DNA of 64,000 bases from Bolinopsis microptera (GCF_026151205.1 NC_087079.1:186001-250000), one strand, 5' to 3'; shown: positions 12,636 through 25,074, numbered from the stretch's first letter. Numbers and translations: made by a program. The notes: a model not told the origin generated them from the sequence alone.

Positions 12636-13643
12636 TCACTCAACTAAAAACTGTGTTAGATTGTTCAACTCTGTTTTATCGTTGAGTGTTGGTTTATTTT
12701 CAACTAAAAATCGGGCTTCTTTAATCTTTCTGTTGATGAGTGATGTTCCTCTATCTACGATTTGAAGTTTAAGCTTTGGGGGGCCTTTGTGCTGAGGGTG
12801 ACTTTCCCTGTAGTGCTTTGCTAGTGGCTTATCTTCGTAAGATTTTGCTGTTGGATTTGCCGCACTACGGTAATGCTCGTCGAACCTGCACTTGATCGGT
12901 CTGTATGTTTCCCCACCATAGTTCTCGGTACAATTGTCTACTTCGCAAGTGATGTGGTAGACGGTGTTAGTTGTGGTGCATTCTCCATCGGTTAAAGCTG
13001 CGCATGTTCTGCAGTTTGATGTTGTACAGGATTTCTTGTCAAGGGGTCTGGAGTCTGTAAGGAGATCCTTCAGTTTCCGTCCAGGTTTCTCGACAATTTT
13101 GATGGGGAGTCCACTATGTCTGACAGCATCTCTGTATTTGCGACTAGTAGCTTCGTTGACATAGGGTAGTTTGAGAATCGCTCCGTCTTGGTCTTTGTTC
13201 TGTACGTTCTGATTAATTCTCTTTCTACGTTTTCTCTTGTTCTTTATGGTTTCTAAGACTCTATCAGTGTAGCCGTTGTTGATGAGAAGTTTATCTATCA
13301 TCTTTTCTGAGTACTTCTCGTTTTCTCTGTTGTTAGAGACTGCCTCTGCGGTGTTGTACATACTCTCAACAGTAGCATTCTTTGTACGTGTTGTATGATG
13401 AGAGTTGTAGTGGAGGGTGATTGGCTTTTTCTGTGGTTTTCTGTAGAGTCTAGAATGTACTATTCCATCTGAGTCGATCTTTATTTCCGTGTTGAGGAAG
13501 GGAACAAAGTCGTTCTGATTGTCAGGGTAGTCTACAGTTAGTTTGATAAGTTTGTCAGGATCTTGTTGTTCGATGAGGTTGCACAGTTGCTGAGCTTTTC
13601 GTCTGTTGGTGGTGGCTCCGTTTAGATCGTCGTTTGTAGACAA
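12636..13643 (-). pseudogene. 3' fragment of Penelope-like polyprotein (thumb and GIY-YIG endonuclease)
   Basis: A 335-codon frame that starts at a TTG rather than an ATG, immediately before a DDL palm remnant. Thumb motifs are followed by a basic linker (KNKRKRRKRI) and the cysteine-rich GIY-YIG endonuclease with YGGET and a downstream Arg and Glu/His. It ends with the usual EARFLVENKPTLN tail of the family. Confidence 0.9.
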
Positions 13644-13667
13644 AATATGACTTTCCTAGGGTTGTCT

Positions 13668-14510
13668 CTATAGTAGTTCTTGTAAATCAGAGAGATGGAG
13701 ACCGTATGTACTGATTGACTGTCTATTTTCTTTGGCAAATTCCATGACATCTTCTATTGCTGTTAGTACGTTGATATTGGTGTATAAAGCTTCGACGTCT
13801 GCTGTAAAGAAAGTAAGACTCTTCAGATCATTTGGTGTGATGTTTCTAATCCTTCGAAGAAAATCGTAAGTGTTTTTCAAATGAGGAGGTACTAGATTCA
13901 TCAGAGGAGATAGAATGTGACAGACGAACCAAAGGATTTTGTGGAAAGGGGAGTTGCAGCCTGAAACAATAAGTCTAGTTTTCATTGTGTCAGGGTTAAG
14001 AGTCTTGATCTCATCACTTGTGTACTTGTGGGTTTTAAGCATCACTCTTGCAGTAGCGAGGGTGGTGTGATGGCTCATTAACAGGTTAGTAACATCTTGA
14101 GGGAGATTACGACTCTTGGCAATGTTCTTGAATGTTGAGTTAACATCGTCTTCTAGAGTTTTAGTTAACTTGTTTATGTACTTTTGTTTGCCCAGTTTAT
14201 CCTGTGGTATATCGATCTTCTTGTAGACGTTTCCATTGTTGAGGTGAGTTGTAGTTGTCCTGATGTGATCTTCTTTAGGCATTACTTTAAACTCTGCTGT
14301 TTTGTCAGCGACGGAAATTTGAAGGTCTTCATTGTTCTTCAGGTTTCTGAGGGCAGTTCGTTGTTTTGGAGTGAGATTGGGTGTGACTTGAGCTGTCTTG
14401 GTGATGTTGATCAGATCTCGTCGAAGTGCACCCAATTTGTTCTCGACGGTAGTGTCTGCTAGAGGTGGAGCACGAGTGTAAGTTTGCTCGAATGGTGCAA
14501 TGTTCTTCAT
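13668..14510 (-). pseudogene. 5' fragment of Penelope-like RT (fingers and palm motif A)
   Basis: A 280-codon open frame with RT motifs up to the catalytic Asp of motif A (FFTADVEALYTN). The frame stops at a TAG about 30 residues later, before motif B. It belongs to the broken element 12636-14510. The reading frame is otherwise open, so the break is an internal deletion rather than general decay. Confidence 0.88.
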
Positions 14511-14639
14511 GTTTAAACCAACACATTCAGTTCAAATACGTACTCATCGAACAACTAAAGAAGGACTCACTCCAACTGAAGAACTTTTTACGTGATTCTA
14601 CACCTGAACATTTTGCTTTCATTTCGCAGCTTACGAAAG

Positions 14640-15020
14640 AACGACTCGGACCGAAAACTTTTAAGTAAAAATTTTTCGAAGTTTTTCTGAAAACCACTTT
14701 TTTCCACGATTCAGGCTACCCTGTTCATTATTAGCCGAAAATATTTTTTCGGTTTTTCGAAGTCCGCACCTACCCATCGATACACAATTCTGGACTCGAG
14801 GTTTCCCCCGGTAATGTGATCTTGGAAGGCAGGCCTCCCCTTTGCAACACGAGCTCGGAAGCGGGAGCTCTCGATACAGGAGGTACGTCTCGAGAACGAC
14901 TCGGACCGAAAAACTTCTAAGTCAAAATTTTTTAAAGTTTTTCTGAAAACCACTTTTTTTCCACGATTCAGGCTACCCTGTTCATTATTAGCCGAAAATA
15001 TTTTTTTGATTTTTTTTCGG
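14640..15020 (-). repeat. Diverged internal fragment of the hAT-MITE family
   Basis: Read on the minus strand, this matches the interior of the element at 9125-9714: the same GAGCTCCCGCTTCCGAGCTC, GGCCTGCC and TCGAGTCC-like segments. A roughly 250-bp internal tandem duplication is visible as two copies of ACGACTCGGACCGAAAA at about 14642 and 14898. No CAGGGG termini are seen, so it is a truncated copy. A CCGG/GGCCGGAACCGGAT microrepeat (15060-15140) follows it. Confidence 0.75.
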
Positions 15021-15146
15021 TAAAAAAAACTGAAATCCGGCAAAAATCCGGCAAATTTTTTTCCAGCCGGAACCGGAACCGGATTTTGAAGCCGGATATC
15101 CGGCCGGAACCGGATTCAGCCGGATTTCCGGTCGGTTCCTAAATTT

Positions 15147-16569
15147 GGGACAACATGATTTTGCAATTTTGTTCGGGATTTTGACTCCCAGTACCTCAAT
15201 TTGGTTTCATACCATCATCAATTAACTGACTAATTGGTTTCTGGCCAAACATTTCATCCAATCTGTCAAATTTGTGTTCAGAAAATTTCATATTTGAAAA
15301 TGGGACAGACTTTTGAAAATACAACTTTTCGTTTTGTTAAGCTTTCTGCTGTGGGCTTCCTCCGACCGAAATCCAAACTTCCAGCACCTCAATCGTGTCA
15401 TTTGGCATCTATAGTTGACTCACTTATTGGTTGCAGGTCAAAAAATCGGTCAAATTTGTGAAAGTTCAGTCCTGGAAATTTCATCTTCAAAAACTGAAAA
15501 TGGGACAAAGATTGGGACAACATGATTTTGCAATTTTGTTCGGGATTTTGACTCCCAGTATTCAATTTGGTTTCATACCATCATCAATTAACTGACTAAT
15601 TGGTTTCTGGCCAAACATTTCATCCAATCTGTCAAATTTGTGTTCAGAAAATTTCATATTTGAAAATGGGACAGACTTTTGAAAATACGACTTTTCGTTT
15701 TGTTACACTTTCTGCTGTGGGCTTCCTCCGACCGAAATCAAACTTCCAGCATCTCAATCGTGTCATTTGGCATCTATAGTTGACTTACTAATTGGTTGCG
15801 GGTAAAAGACTGTAAAATTTCAGTCCTGGAAATGTCATCTTCAAAAACTGAAAATGGGACAAAGATTGGGACAACATGATTTTGCAATTTTGTTCGGGAT
15901 TTTGACTCCCAGTATCCAATTTGGTTTCATACCATCATCAATTAACTGACTAATTGGTTTCTGGCCAAACATTTCATCCAATCTGTCAAATTTGTGTTCA
16001 GAAAATTTCATCTTTGAAAATGGGACGAACTTTTGAAAATACAACTTTTCGTTTTGTTACACTTTCTGCTGTGGGCTTCCTCCGACCGAAATCAAACTTC
16101 CAGCTCCTCAATCGTGTCATTTGGCATCTATAGTTGACTTACTAATTGGTTGCAGGTAAAAAATCGGTCATGACTGTAATATTTCAGTCCTGGAAATTTC
16201 ATCTTCAAAAACTGAAAATGGGACAGAGATTGGGACGACATGATTTTGTAATTTTATTCGGGATTTTGACTCCCAGTACCTCAATTTGGTTTCATACCAT
16301 CATCAATTAACTGACTAATTGGTTTCTGGCCAAACATTTCATCCAATCTGTCAAATTTGTGTTCAGAAAATTTCATATTTGAAAATGGGACAGACTTTTG
16401 AAAATACAACTTTTCGTTTTGTTAAGCTTTCTGCTGTGGGCTTCCTCCGACCGAAATCAAACTTCCAGCTCCTCAATCGTGTCATTTGGCATCTATAGTT
16501 GACTTAATAATTGGTTGCGGGTGAAAAAATTGGTCAAGACTGTAAAATGTCAGTCCTGGAAATTTCATC
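15147..16569 (+). repeat. Satellite, four ~360-bp units
   Basis: Units start with GGGACAACATGATTTTG at 15147, 15514, 15868 and 16232, with spacings of 367, 354 and 364 bp. Units are highly similar (for example TTGGTTTCTGGCCAAAC and CTTTCTGCTGTGGGC recur in each). Each unit is itself an old dimer: its halves share aligned blocks such as ATTGGTTTCTGGCCAAA/ATTGGTTGCAGGTCAAA and CATATTTGAAAATGGGAC/TCAAAAACTGAAAATGGGAC. The ancestral monomer was therefore about 180 bp. The array ends abruptly at about 16569. Confidence 0.93.
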
Positions 16570-17584
16570 TTTTTTTTATCAAGACACTTATTTTACTTCG
16601 GTGTATTCCAACAGCCACATTGTTACACAAGTGCAACCAGCCAATTACAGGAAGCCGAAGGATCTTTTTGGCCAGTGAACTGAAAATGGGAGATTATTTG
16701 CTCCATGGTCACTGGTATTGAACAAATAAAAGTCATACATGTACCACTTTTAGGGATTGTTGTTTCGAACATTTGATAATCATAAAATCATGTGCAGAAT
16801 CCTTTTCATGAAAACACCACCTTTAAAATTTTCACGCTTGGTGAGCATCTCTTTTTTATCAAAGACGAATCTTAAACTGACTGAAAATTTGGTCTTACTA
16901 TTGAGGGTCTCAGACATCTGACGCATATTACCTTTCTTTAAATCTGTGAACCAGAACGACACTCCAGATAACTACTACTACTATGTTGGAACTAAGTCCG
17001 ATCTACGTCCGCGCCATATAACCCCCTCCTTATATCCCTGTCCCGCATCAGGGTTTGCAGTTCCTCTTTAGAAGAGTTTGTCAAGATAACATATTTGTCA
17101 GATAACATATTAATTATAGAAAAAATATATATATATATTTTTTTTTTTAATGAGGAACCTGCCAAACCCCAGGACACCAGGAGGATACCACCGGCAAAGC
17201 GGCTAATAGTACCCTCCGGTCTGTGTTGTACCGAAGAAGCTGAGTTAATCGATCATGACTCGGCTTACCAGCCAAGAGGCAAAATCTGAGCGGCACCAAG
17301 GGTTCAGAGAGTGTCATTTCAGCTTCTCCGGTGCTGGATGCCCTGGGGTTTCACATGCGCCGTAGCAAAATAAATATAAAAACACACGCACACAATTTTT
17401 TTTATTCTTTTAGATAATACGTCGAATAAAGTCAGTGGATATAGAGTAATAAATTGCAACCAGTTCATCAACAGATGTAAGATTGGGGTTTTTTTTTTTC
17501 AGACATAGCTGGAAAATCAAAAGAAAGCATCCAAAATGTTGTTAGAAGAGTTCTGCAAGTTTTTGTAAAAAACAGCAAAGCTCA
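16570..17584. other. Spacer, no gene seen
   Basis: Contains an AT dinucleotide/poly-T tract at 17123-17148. A GC-richer stretch (17150-17360) ends in AAATAAATATAAAAACACACGC and could be a retroposon 3' end. I see no coding motif that I can name. Confidence 0.4.
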
Positions 17585-18845
17585 AGTTGTGCACACTGAA
17601 CTTCATCGTATCTTAGTGAGACGACGTGTTAGTAAAGACAAGGTACGATAGAATTCCTGGCCAAATAGAAATAATGAAGTTAATCAGCTGCAGCAAGTGA
17701 TTGAAATGTTGAATTAATGGATTATCCGCCCTTCTAAATCTTCCATACAATAGGTAACCCTTCTTCTCGTCACTAACACAGGAACAATACTACGTATGTC
17801 ATAGATTTCTGTAATTTGAATAAGAATACGATCCAAGATTCTTATCCCCTTGCTGACGTGATTGATATGATTGATGCTGGTTTGACATGTAACTACTTTA
17901 CCCAACTAGACCTCCCTTCAGGGTACTGGTGTTTGGAGGGTACATGAAGGATGATAAAAATAAACTTTCATTAGCGTTTCTAACAGGAATATGAATTCAA
18001 TGTATGCTTTTGCGACTTAAAACTAGCCAAGGCAGCTTTCCAAAGAAAAATATGGATAAAATGATCGATGATCTTAAAGAAAAGAGATATTGATGGAGTT
18101 GGACCATTTAGTGATAAATGTTTTATATTTTCAGAAACATTCGAAGAGCATCTCTACGCAATAAACTGCAGTGTTAGAAGAGCTAGGAGAAGTATAACCT
18201 GTCATTTGAACACGCGAATGTGAATGTGGATTCAAAGAAATAGGACTTTCTAGGCTTTTCTTAGCAAACACAATGAAGTGTTACCAGAAATGATGATTGT
18301 TCAGTAATTGAATTCCAATCCTCAAACAAAAAGCATGAGCAGGTTCAAATACTTTTATGTATCATTGGTACACTTCAAACAGGACGCGTTTGTCCCCAAA
18401 ATATGCAGAGATAACAAACCTTAACCATGATTCTAATCGATAAGAGAGAGTTTGGTTCTTGGGTGATAAGCAGCAACAAGCCCTAGATCAATTGATCGAC
18501 AGTCCTTAGACAAAGAACCGCACCAGTGTTACCGGATTTCTCAAATGTTTAAAGGTCAGAATATCATTCTAGGATCTCGTTATTAAAACCCTACCAGAAT
18601 GTTCAGCGAAACTGGAAGGTACAGAATTGACTATTTGCTATCAAAGAGTGCTCAATAAAGTGGGATGTGTATTGTCAGGCAAAGTATATTTATTACCGAC
18701 CACGAACATTTAAAATTCATCAAGTAATAACCAAGATAACAGTGGAAAGATTGTTAGATGGTTGTTAGAGCTTGATCGATTGACTACATATTGAGTAAAT
18801 CCAAAGAGAAGATAACGAGATGCTGATGCCCTAACTAGAGTAAAA
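17585..18845 (+). pseudogene. Decayed Ty3/gypsy-type pol (RT and RNase H remnants)
   Basis: In-order gypsy pol blocks are readable with stops and frameshifts between them. These are the pre-RT region with HTELHRILVRR (about 17596), RT palm block VIDFCNLNKNTIQDSYPLAD (about 17799), YFTQLDLPSGYW (about 17897) and FSETFEEHL (about 18132), a weak RNase H block with LLPTTNI (about 18692), and the tail DADALTRV (about 18818). The catalytic YxDD is not readable and many stops interrupt the frame, so the copy is long dead. No LTRs were found around it. Confidence 0.82.
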
Positions 18846-19238
18846 TCTAAGGGGATTTCACTCGGAGCAGAAAACACAGTCAGGTAAACAAAAATTTCAG
18901 TTAAGCAAAAATTTCAGTTAAACAAAAATTTCATTTTTATGCCATTTATTACAGAGTAAACAAGTTTACAATAAATCAATTAGATATTTAAAGGAATCCT
19001 ATTTAATTGTGTAGTATGGTTGTCAATCTTAAATAGATTAGAGATAGGTTGACGGGCAAAGGAGTGTCGCGTGCTGTTCGCTATTGCTCACACCAAACGG
19101 CAACCTAGTAAATGTTTTGTATTGACACCGGTTCTCCATCCACGATACAAATAGGATTTAGAATTATTGTATAACTTTTTGTGCAGCGAGCGGTAGCGAG
19201 TTCTTTTAATCATTTATTAAATCATCACTTTAAATATA

Positions 19239-19283
<45 letters not shown>

Positions 19284-20200
19284 TGGAATTGTTATCACAC
19301 TGTGAACCACTCTATAATAGAACCTCTTAAATTTAAATATTAAAAAACGTTGCAATAATGGATCTAGTCATACAATAAAAATTTTACCAAATTCTTAATA
19401 TCTACCTTAAGAGAAAATACCCTGTAACCAAAGTCTATGTCTACCGTACTACACTAAATATTAGGTTAAATACATAGGTGGTGGAGTCAGCAACGTTTAC
19501 CCAAAAGCATAGTTGGATAATATCGGTTGGAAGAGACAACGACAAATGAAAACAGGAAAGTTAGGAATGGTAGGCTTCATTTCAATGGGCACGAAAATGG
19601 AACAATACACTCAAAGCTGATTATACGGTGCCTCATCCGATCAGCAAAATGAAAACATCTTCGAAGCGATTGGCCTAATTTCATGTTATATTGTATAACA
19701 GGACTAAGGAAAATCAAAGCGTAAAATAAAACCAAAATGCCGATATAACCGTGTCTCTACATCATAGTTATATGCACAACTTATGCATCTCTCAATATAA
19801 ACGTGCATATATCATCCAATTACACTGCCCAACATAGGACATTCTGTTTTATCGGCCGCGATTTCAAATCTCAGTCTTGTTTACTTTCTTATCTTTACTA
19901 TTAACCATTGAGAATATAAAACTTTTAAATTTATAAACCTTCATGCATACTTTCACCGGTAGAATCTAAATTGAATAGTTTGAGTTTTCCTTACATTTTT
20001 ATATTTATGCATGTGCCCACGGGATGAATTTCTTATTACCATTGATTTTTATATATATTTATTTGAGTAAACATTGGCTGGTTACCACGGCCAGTCCCCA
20101 ACAAAAAAAAAGTGTGAGGCTTGAAGCTTCCATGTTGTATGGACGCAAGGGAACGAGGTGTGACTGAATATGTGACAGCGCCATATTTGATATGAGAGCA
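18846..20200. other. Spacer with 41-bp poly-C tract
   Basis: No gene seen. It contains a short tandem of about 17 bp (AAACAAAAATTTCAGTT, 18882-18935) and an uninterrupted C run of 41 bases at 19240-19280. A CCCC-only tract of this length in AT-rich DNA is unusual and may be an assembly-sensitive site. Confidence 0.6.
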
Positions 20201-20279
20201 AACACTAAAAATGGGCCCATTTCAGTTTATTTATTGGTTCCGGTTAGAGAAAACACTAAAATGGGTCACAACATTTCCA

Positions 20280-20335
20280 TTATGGGTTAGGGTTAGCTTT
20301 ATGGTTAGGGCTAGGGCTAGGTGTAGGGTAAGGAA
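20280..20335 (+). repeat. Degenerate TTAGGG-like tract
   Basis: About eight variants of TTAGGG/CTAGGG/GTAGGG in a row (GGGTTAGGGTTAGC, GGGCTAGGGCTAGG). This is an interstitial telomere-like repeat; related tracts lie at 25672-25750 and 36843-36935. Confidence 0.7.
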
Positions 20336-20499
20336 ATCAAGGTTTGGATTGGAATATATCGTTATGGGCTCGCTTAGTGGCCCCCATTATTTGCTGTTCA
20401 AATATTTCATCAAAAAATTTTAAGGACACGATCTCTGCTCCAGTTTCTGAAGTGATAATTTTTAATGTATGTATACTCGCCTTGGTCCTTGATTCATGA

Positions 20500-20720
20500 T
20501 GTCATAATTCGCAGCTCGGCGGAGCCCAATGGTGTATTTTGCCGATTACCGAAGGTTGCGAGAAAAATTGTTAATGCGCGGCGCTGTTACAGTAGTGCAT
20601 CCGCTATTGTGTTTTATTACGCGCGCCCGAGTGGGACTCGTCGACGGTCCCCGTCTTGAACAAATTTTGAAACAAATATTTTACGAGTTCACCGTACACG
20701 TTAAATCGCGCTAAAATTAT
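20500..20720 (+). repeat. GC-rich dispersed modules (copy near 20.5 kb)
   Basis: Contains GCAGCTCGGCGGAGCCCA with a following TTTTGCCGATT, matching 37580-37620. A downstream block (GCGCGCCCGAGTGGGACTCG, GACGGTC, AAACAAATATTTTACGAGT) matches 59088-59175, 58640-58680 (inverted) and 38090-38130. Base composition is clearly more GC/CpG-rich than the surroundings. No ORF is supportable. Confidence 0.75.
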
Positions 20721-20837
20721 TTCCATGAAGTAACATATATTGTTTTTCCGATTTAAATGTAAATAAATTGTGCTACAAAAAGTCGCCCTAAAAATTAAAT
20801 GTGAATTAAAAGAATTCACTTCACATAGCCATGTGTA

Positions 20838-21130
20838 TACGCGTACTGCGTGACGCGCTACTGCAAGCTACACAGGGGGGCTGAACCAGGTTTTCGATCA
20901 ATGCTGCCAGTAGTTGTAGGCAAAAACGTCGCCAACAGTTGCTCTTCGTTCCAATGAATCGCTGCATTTTGCCATTGTCAGTATGATAATTGAATTACAA
21001 TATTCATATGCAGAGCTTGGCTTACATAATGCAGCGATTTCATTGCATTGGCCGAGAGGCAACTTTTGGCGACGTTTGACTTGTCATACGTAGTATGACC
21101 CGCCGGCACGTAGTGCGCGGCTCTCCCCTG
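20838..21130. repeat. Imperfect fold-back element
   Basis: Inner arms at about 20937-20972 (AACAGTTGCTCTTCGTTCCA, ATCGCTGCATT) and about 21032-21076 (AATGCAGCGATTTC, GAGAGGCAACTTTTGGCG) are inverted relative to each other. Outer flanks with ACGCGCTACTGCAAG and CGTAGTGCGCGGCT continue the symmetry weakly. No coding sequence. Confidence 0.6.
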
Positions 21131-23760
21131 TAGCGTCAGGACGATAAAGGGGGTCATAGTCAATTTGCAAACAATAACAACAAGAGGGAAGAAAAAAAAT
21201 TCTCCTCATAATAAGGCGCCGCGCCGTTCGTATTTGTAATAAATATTGTTGTAGCTACTACGAAATGTATTGCGGAGATGGGAGAACATGTCCGTGGCTT
21301 TAATTTGGATCCAGCCCCTTATACTGATGATTTGATCGCCCTTTAATCACTCAATTAAATTGTTCGAAATGGTTATGGGGGGAGCTTGAATTATTCTTGT
21401 TATCAACTCGATCTACCGTTAGTCATTCGATCCTTGATTGCTGCTGTTTAGGTATGAATTATTAATCGGATAGCTTTCGCTTTTAGAGCACATCTGCACT
21501 GTTACTTACTAATTACTAGTATATAATGCACGTTGAAATGAATGTATTTATTTAGGAGATTTGGTCTTGTTTAAGCATATCATAATCAGTTAATTGAAAG
21601 GTATACTGGTCGGACCTGTTTTTGTATAAGTTTAAAAGGCACGTCAATATTTCAAACTTTGTATTAAAACACAGTGTTCGGTTTGTGTAGACGTACATTA
21701 ATGTAACCTACTCAGGCCTATCCTGATCCACAGAATTGATACTCAGTTTTATTATATTCAGTATGTTCAAAGGTAGAGTTTTAGAAATCTAAAATCGATA
21801 ATTGTGACTGGTTTAAACTTGCATAATCTCCTCGCTTCAAAGATTGATAAAATTAATCCTGGGTCTTGACGGGATTGATTCCATTAAACAATAATCCATC
21901 GTTTAACTACCATTCTTTGCGGTTGACAACTTTGAGTATTGTTATGCCAATTACAGCAGGAAAAACTTGTTGTTACCAGCAGTTTAAATTTAGCTGACCG
22001 CTGGTAAGAGTGTAACAAGGCTTTGAAGGTAAAAACTGTGACCCACTTCCAAACCCAAACCTAACCTATCCATTGGCCCTTCCCTGTTGCATTATAGCAA
22101 CAGACTTACGAGGGGTATCGTTACAAAACGCGGTACAAGCAGTTCGCTCTTCTAGGGTAGAAAAAGTGTGTCATATTATGTACATTTTTTTAACACTTCA
22201 GTTTGGCGCAAATCCATGCCCTGATCCCCGGTTTATGATAGGTCGTGTTCATGTTCAGCGATCACAGCAGGTCAGACCTTTCGTCCTTTCAGATCGTATA
22301 ATCTGAAAATTATGCCAGTATTAAGTTCTGTACATACTGGTTGGTGCATAAATCTACCCCGTACACTCCAACGGAATATTCAATAACCGTATTCATATTC
22401 CAGCTATTTATTAAAAAGTTAAGCCTCTCCCGGACGAATTCCATAGTAAAAAGGCCGACAGAATGCGAGGGGTTATTTATACAGATCGGTTATTGTAATC
22501 CACATCCGCTCTAGAAAACCAATTATTAAGTGTTTCTTTATAGAATGCTATAGGGCCCCCCCCCCCCCCCCCTTGGGTATTTCATTTGTCGAAAGTCTGG
22601 CAATCCTCATCATCGGTTTTGGCTTAAACTGTCAAATCTTAGTCACATTATAATAGGTTTAACACACGATTACTTTTTAAATCCCTGCGTGGCGTTTCTG
22701 TTCTTATTTGCCCACCAAAGACATCCATTATCTTAGTTATTAAATTATAGAGTGTCGGTTCAAACTGTTGACGTAATCTTATTGTATTAATATTAATAAC
22801 TTAGTCGGTTCTGAGATTTTGCCTTCTTCATATTTGTAACACTACCGTCCACGAAGGATACATTGTTATTTAATTTCTATTAATTTTTAACTTTTTTCTT
22901 GTTTCAGCTGTTGGGACAGAATGTTATGAACAAAATGATTACGTTTTCTATGATATGTTTCATTTCTTGTTATTGTTTCATCATTCAACTTTGTTGTAGA
23001 CGGCCCCAACGTTAAATATTATATAATAAGTTATTTTTATTTTTTAATTTGTTGTCATCCGGCCACCCAATAAGCAATTATATTAGGTATTACGACCATT
23101 ATCAATTAGTTATATCAAAATATGTCATTTTAATTTTGCATGCTGTAAATGTAAACGCTTGATTTTATATACTAATTAATTTGAATTTTCAAAACGAAAA
23201 AACAACCAGTATCTCTATTAGATGTCTGCAGTTCAAAAATAATGCTGGGATTGTTGGTTTTCGACCTTATATTTTCTGCTGAAGCTTCATGACGGTTCGA
23301 CAGTATAATACCTCTCTGGAACCTATTTGTACCTGTTCAAAGATTGAAACCCGAAGGTGAGTTGTTGGACTTATTTAATATTCTCGTAATATCTCACTGC
23401 TTCCCTAATTACCCCTACTTGAGCGAGTGCTTGTGAACCACATCAAAACCCTGATTTATCTTACACGACGATTAATCGCACGAGTTGTCTTTCCCGCAAA
23501 AACTGCAAACTGTGCAGTAAATCGTGGTGTTACTGTAATGGTCTTGCTGGTGAATACCATGATTACAATGTTAAGTTATGATAAAATTCTTGTAACCTTA
23601 ACACCATTACGCCCACTTTGAGTTGACGAACAGGAGAAAAAATCATATCTTGGGATATGCCGATATTGATCGATTCATCTGTTGTCTTTGAATAAGAGGT
23701 GAGAATTAATTTTAAATATATCGAAATTGGTATTACTTTGTTTCTTTGTTGGGCTTCATA
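21131..23760. other. Gene-poor stretch
   Basis: I see no ORF with recognisable motifs, no RNA gene and no strong repeat, apart from a poly-C run near 22555-22573. Short open frames here lack family resemblance and splice-phase support. Confidence 0.45.
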
Positions 23761-23769
23761 GAATCCTCT

Positions 23770-24600
23770 TCGGGGCCATCGAAAAAAGTCGCCCCCCGGA
23801 CAGTATAGAAAACTGTTTTATCACACTCCAATCCAGGCAAGGAGTTTCCTTCCGACGGCTGTATCCTGGAGGTGGAGGCTGTCCGGAAATGATGTGACAA
23901 AGGTTCGTTTTAAAAGCTGCTTTGAATTGCATAGGATCCCGATGTGTGCATATGTGTTGGGATTACATTCCATAATCAAGGTCAGTGACTGTCAAAAGTT
24001 GTCATGTAGTGCTTGATCACGTTGACTGCTGGACTTAGCAAGTATATGGGCCACAATGCATTTTCGTCAGGTCTGAGAGTCCACGAGAGAACTGGATACC
24101 AATATCATTGGGCCATTGCAATGCAGACTTTCCCATGTTGATGATTACAATACGTTATCTTCTTTTTGCAAAAGGACATCAGATCTAGGGCCTTTAAATC
24201 TTGCCAGTAATTTGAGGTGCTGGGGCCCATTCTGAATCCCTTCTAGTGTGGGGATTTCCTTGTTCTTAGGAGCAATTCACAGAGGACATCTCAGCAATAC
24301 TTTAAATGGACTTCAACGAGAGACTTGATAGAGTCATCAGGGCTGCTTTGTCTCTCGTTTGAAGCACTTGCACCCCATGAAGCAACTTTTCCTGCAACGT
24401 TCAGCTATTTCCTGTTGACGTGTGGGGACCAGATGAAAAGTGGAGTGGTCCGTTGATTTCTCAGATGAGGACATTGGTGACGCATCAAATTCCTCCTTGG
24501 GTTGCTGCGAGATGCGGGATCTGATTTGATCACAGGAACTATCATGCCGGCTTTTCGATCTTCCGTGGTTAATGTACACAACAAATTAATTTACCATGAA
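23770..24600 (-). other. Possible decayed coding sequence, unidentified
   Basis: The base composition differs from its AT-rich flanks, and minus-strand frames are open over unusually long stretches (for example 24579-24337). They are broken by several stops and frame changes. I do not recognise the family, and no start, splice site or catalytic motif can be assigned. It could be a dead transposon ORF or chance. Confidence 0.25.
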
Positions 24601-25074
24601 CAAAATTGGCCATTCAAACAGGCGGATCTCAAAAAATCTTAATTTCGTGTAAATCCTTTTCGAGCATCTTAACGCTCAATATAACTTATATCCGACAATA
24701 CTTTTCTGTAATAAGTTGGATTTCGATAATAGTTGTCAAAGAATAAGGTAAATACTGGTAGGAGTGCAATAATAGGCAAATTACATGATGGGGGCAGGGT
24801 GTGGGCCGCGCCACAAAAACCGAGGATGCCTCTGCAGGAATGAATTTAAGGTCTTTAAATCATAAGAGCTGGAACACGCCATGAAACAATTTCTTGGTAT
24901 AGAAGCGCTAAATATTATGGCGCGTACGTACGTGCATACATGTGCGCGCTGCCATGCACGGCTGTTACGTTCAGGAGGGCGATTTCTGCGATTTTAATCA
25001 GATAGGATTACCCTAGGATTTATCCTAGCGCGTCCGAGATATCTCGCATTTTATTAATCCTTACGCCGATCCGG

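Larger units (their letters stand above)
12636..14510 (-). mobile_element. Penelope-like retroelement with GIY-YIG endonuclease and RT palm deletion
   Basis: Two minus-strand reading frames make up one degenerate element. The 5' frame (14510-13668, 280 codons) carries the Penelope-type RT start (AVADKT-like region, KTRLIVSGCNSP) and palm motif A (FFTADVEALYTN), then stops. The 3' frame (13643-12636, 335 codons) begins right at a DDL remnant of the palm YxDD motif. It continues with the thumb (FLNTEIKI, LYRKPQ) and a C-terminal GIY-YIG-type endonuclease (YHITCEV, YGGETYRPIKCRFDEHY). The palm between motif A and motif C, including the usual PMG motif B, is missing, and in-frame stops lie near the junction. 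The copy cannot encode a working RT. Its 5' end abuts the hAT-family fragment at 14640-15020. Confidence 0.9.

Noticed and set aside
14184-14668. Plus-strand ORFs over the Penelope-like element
   Set aside because: Antisense to a recognisable RT frame and without motifs of their own.
20280-20335. TTAGGG-like tract as a true chromosome end
   Set aside because: Short, degenerate and followed by tens of kilobases of sequence with genes; interstitial.
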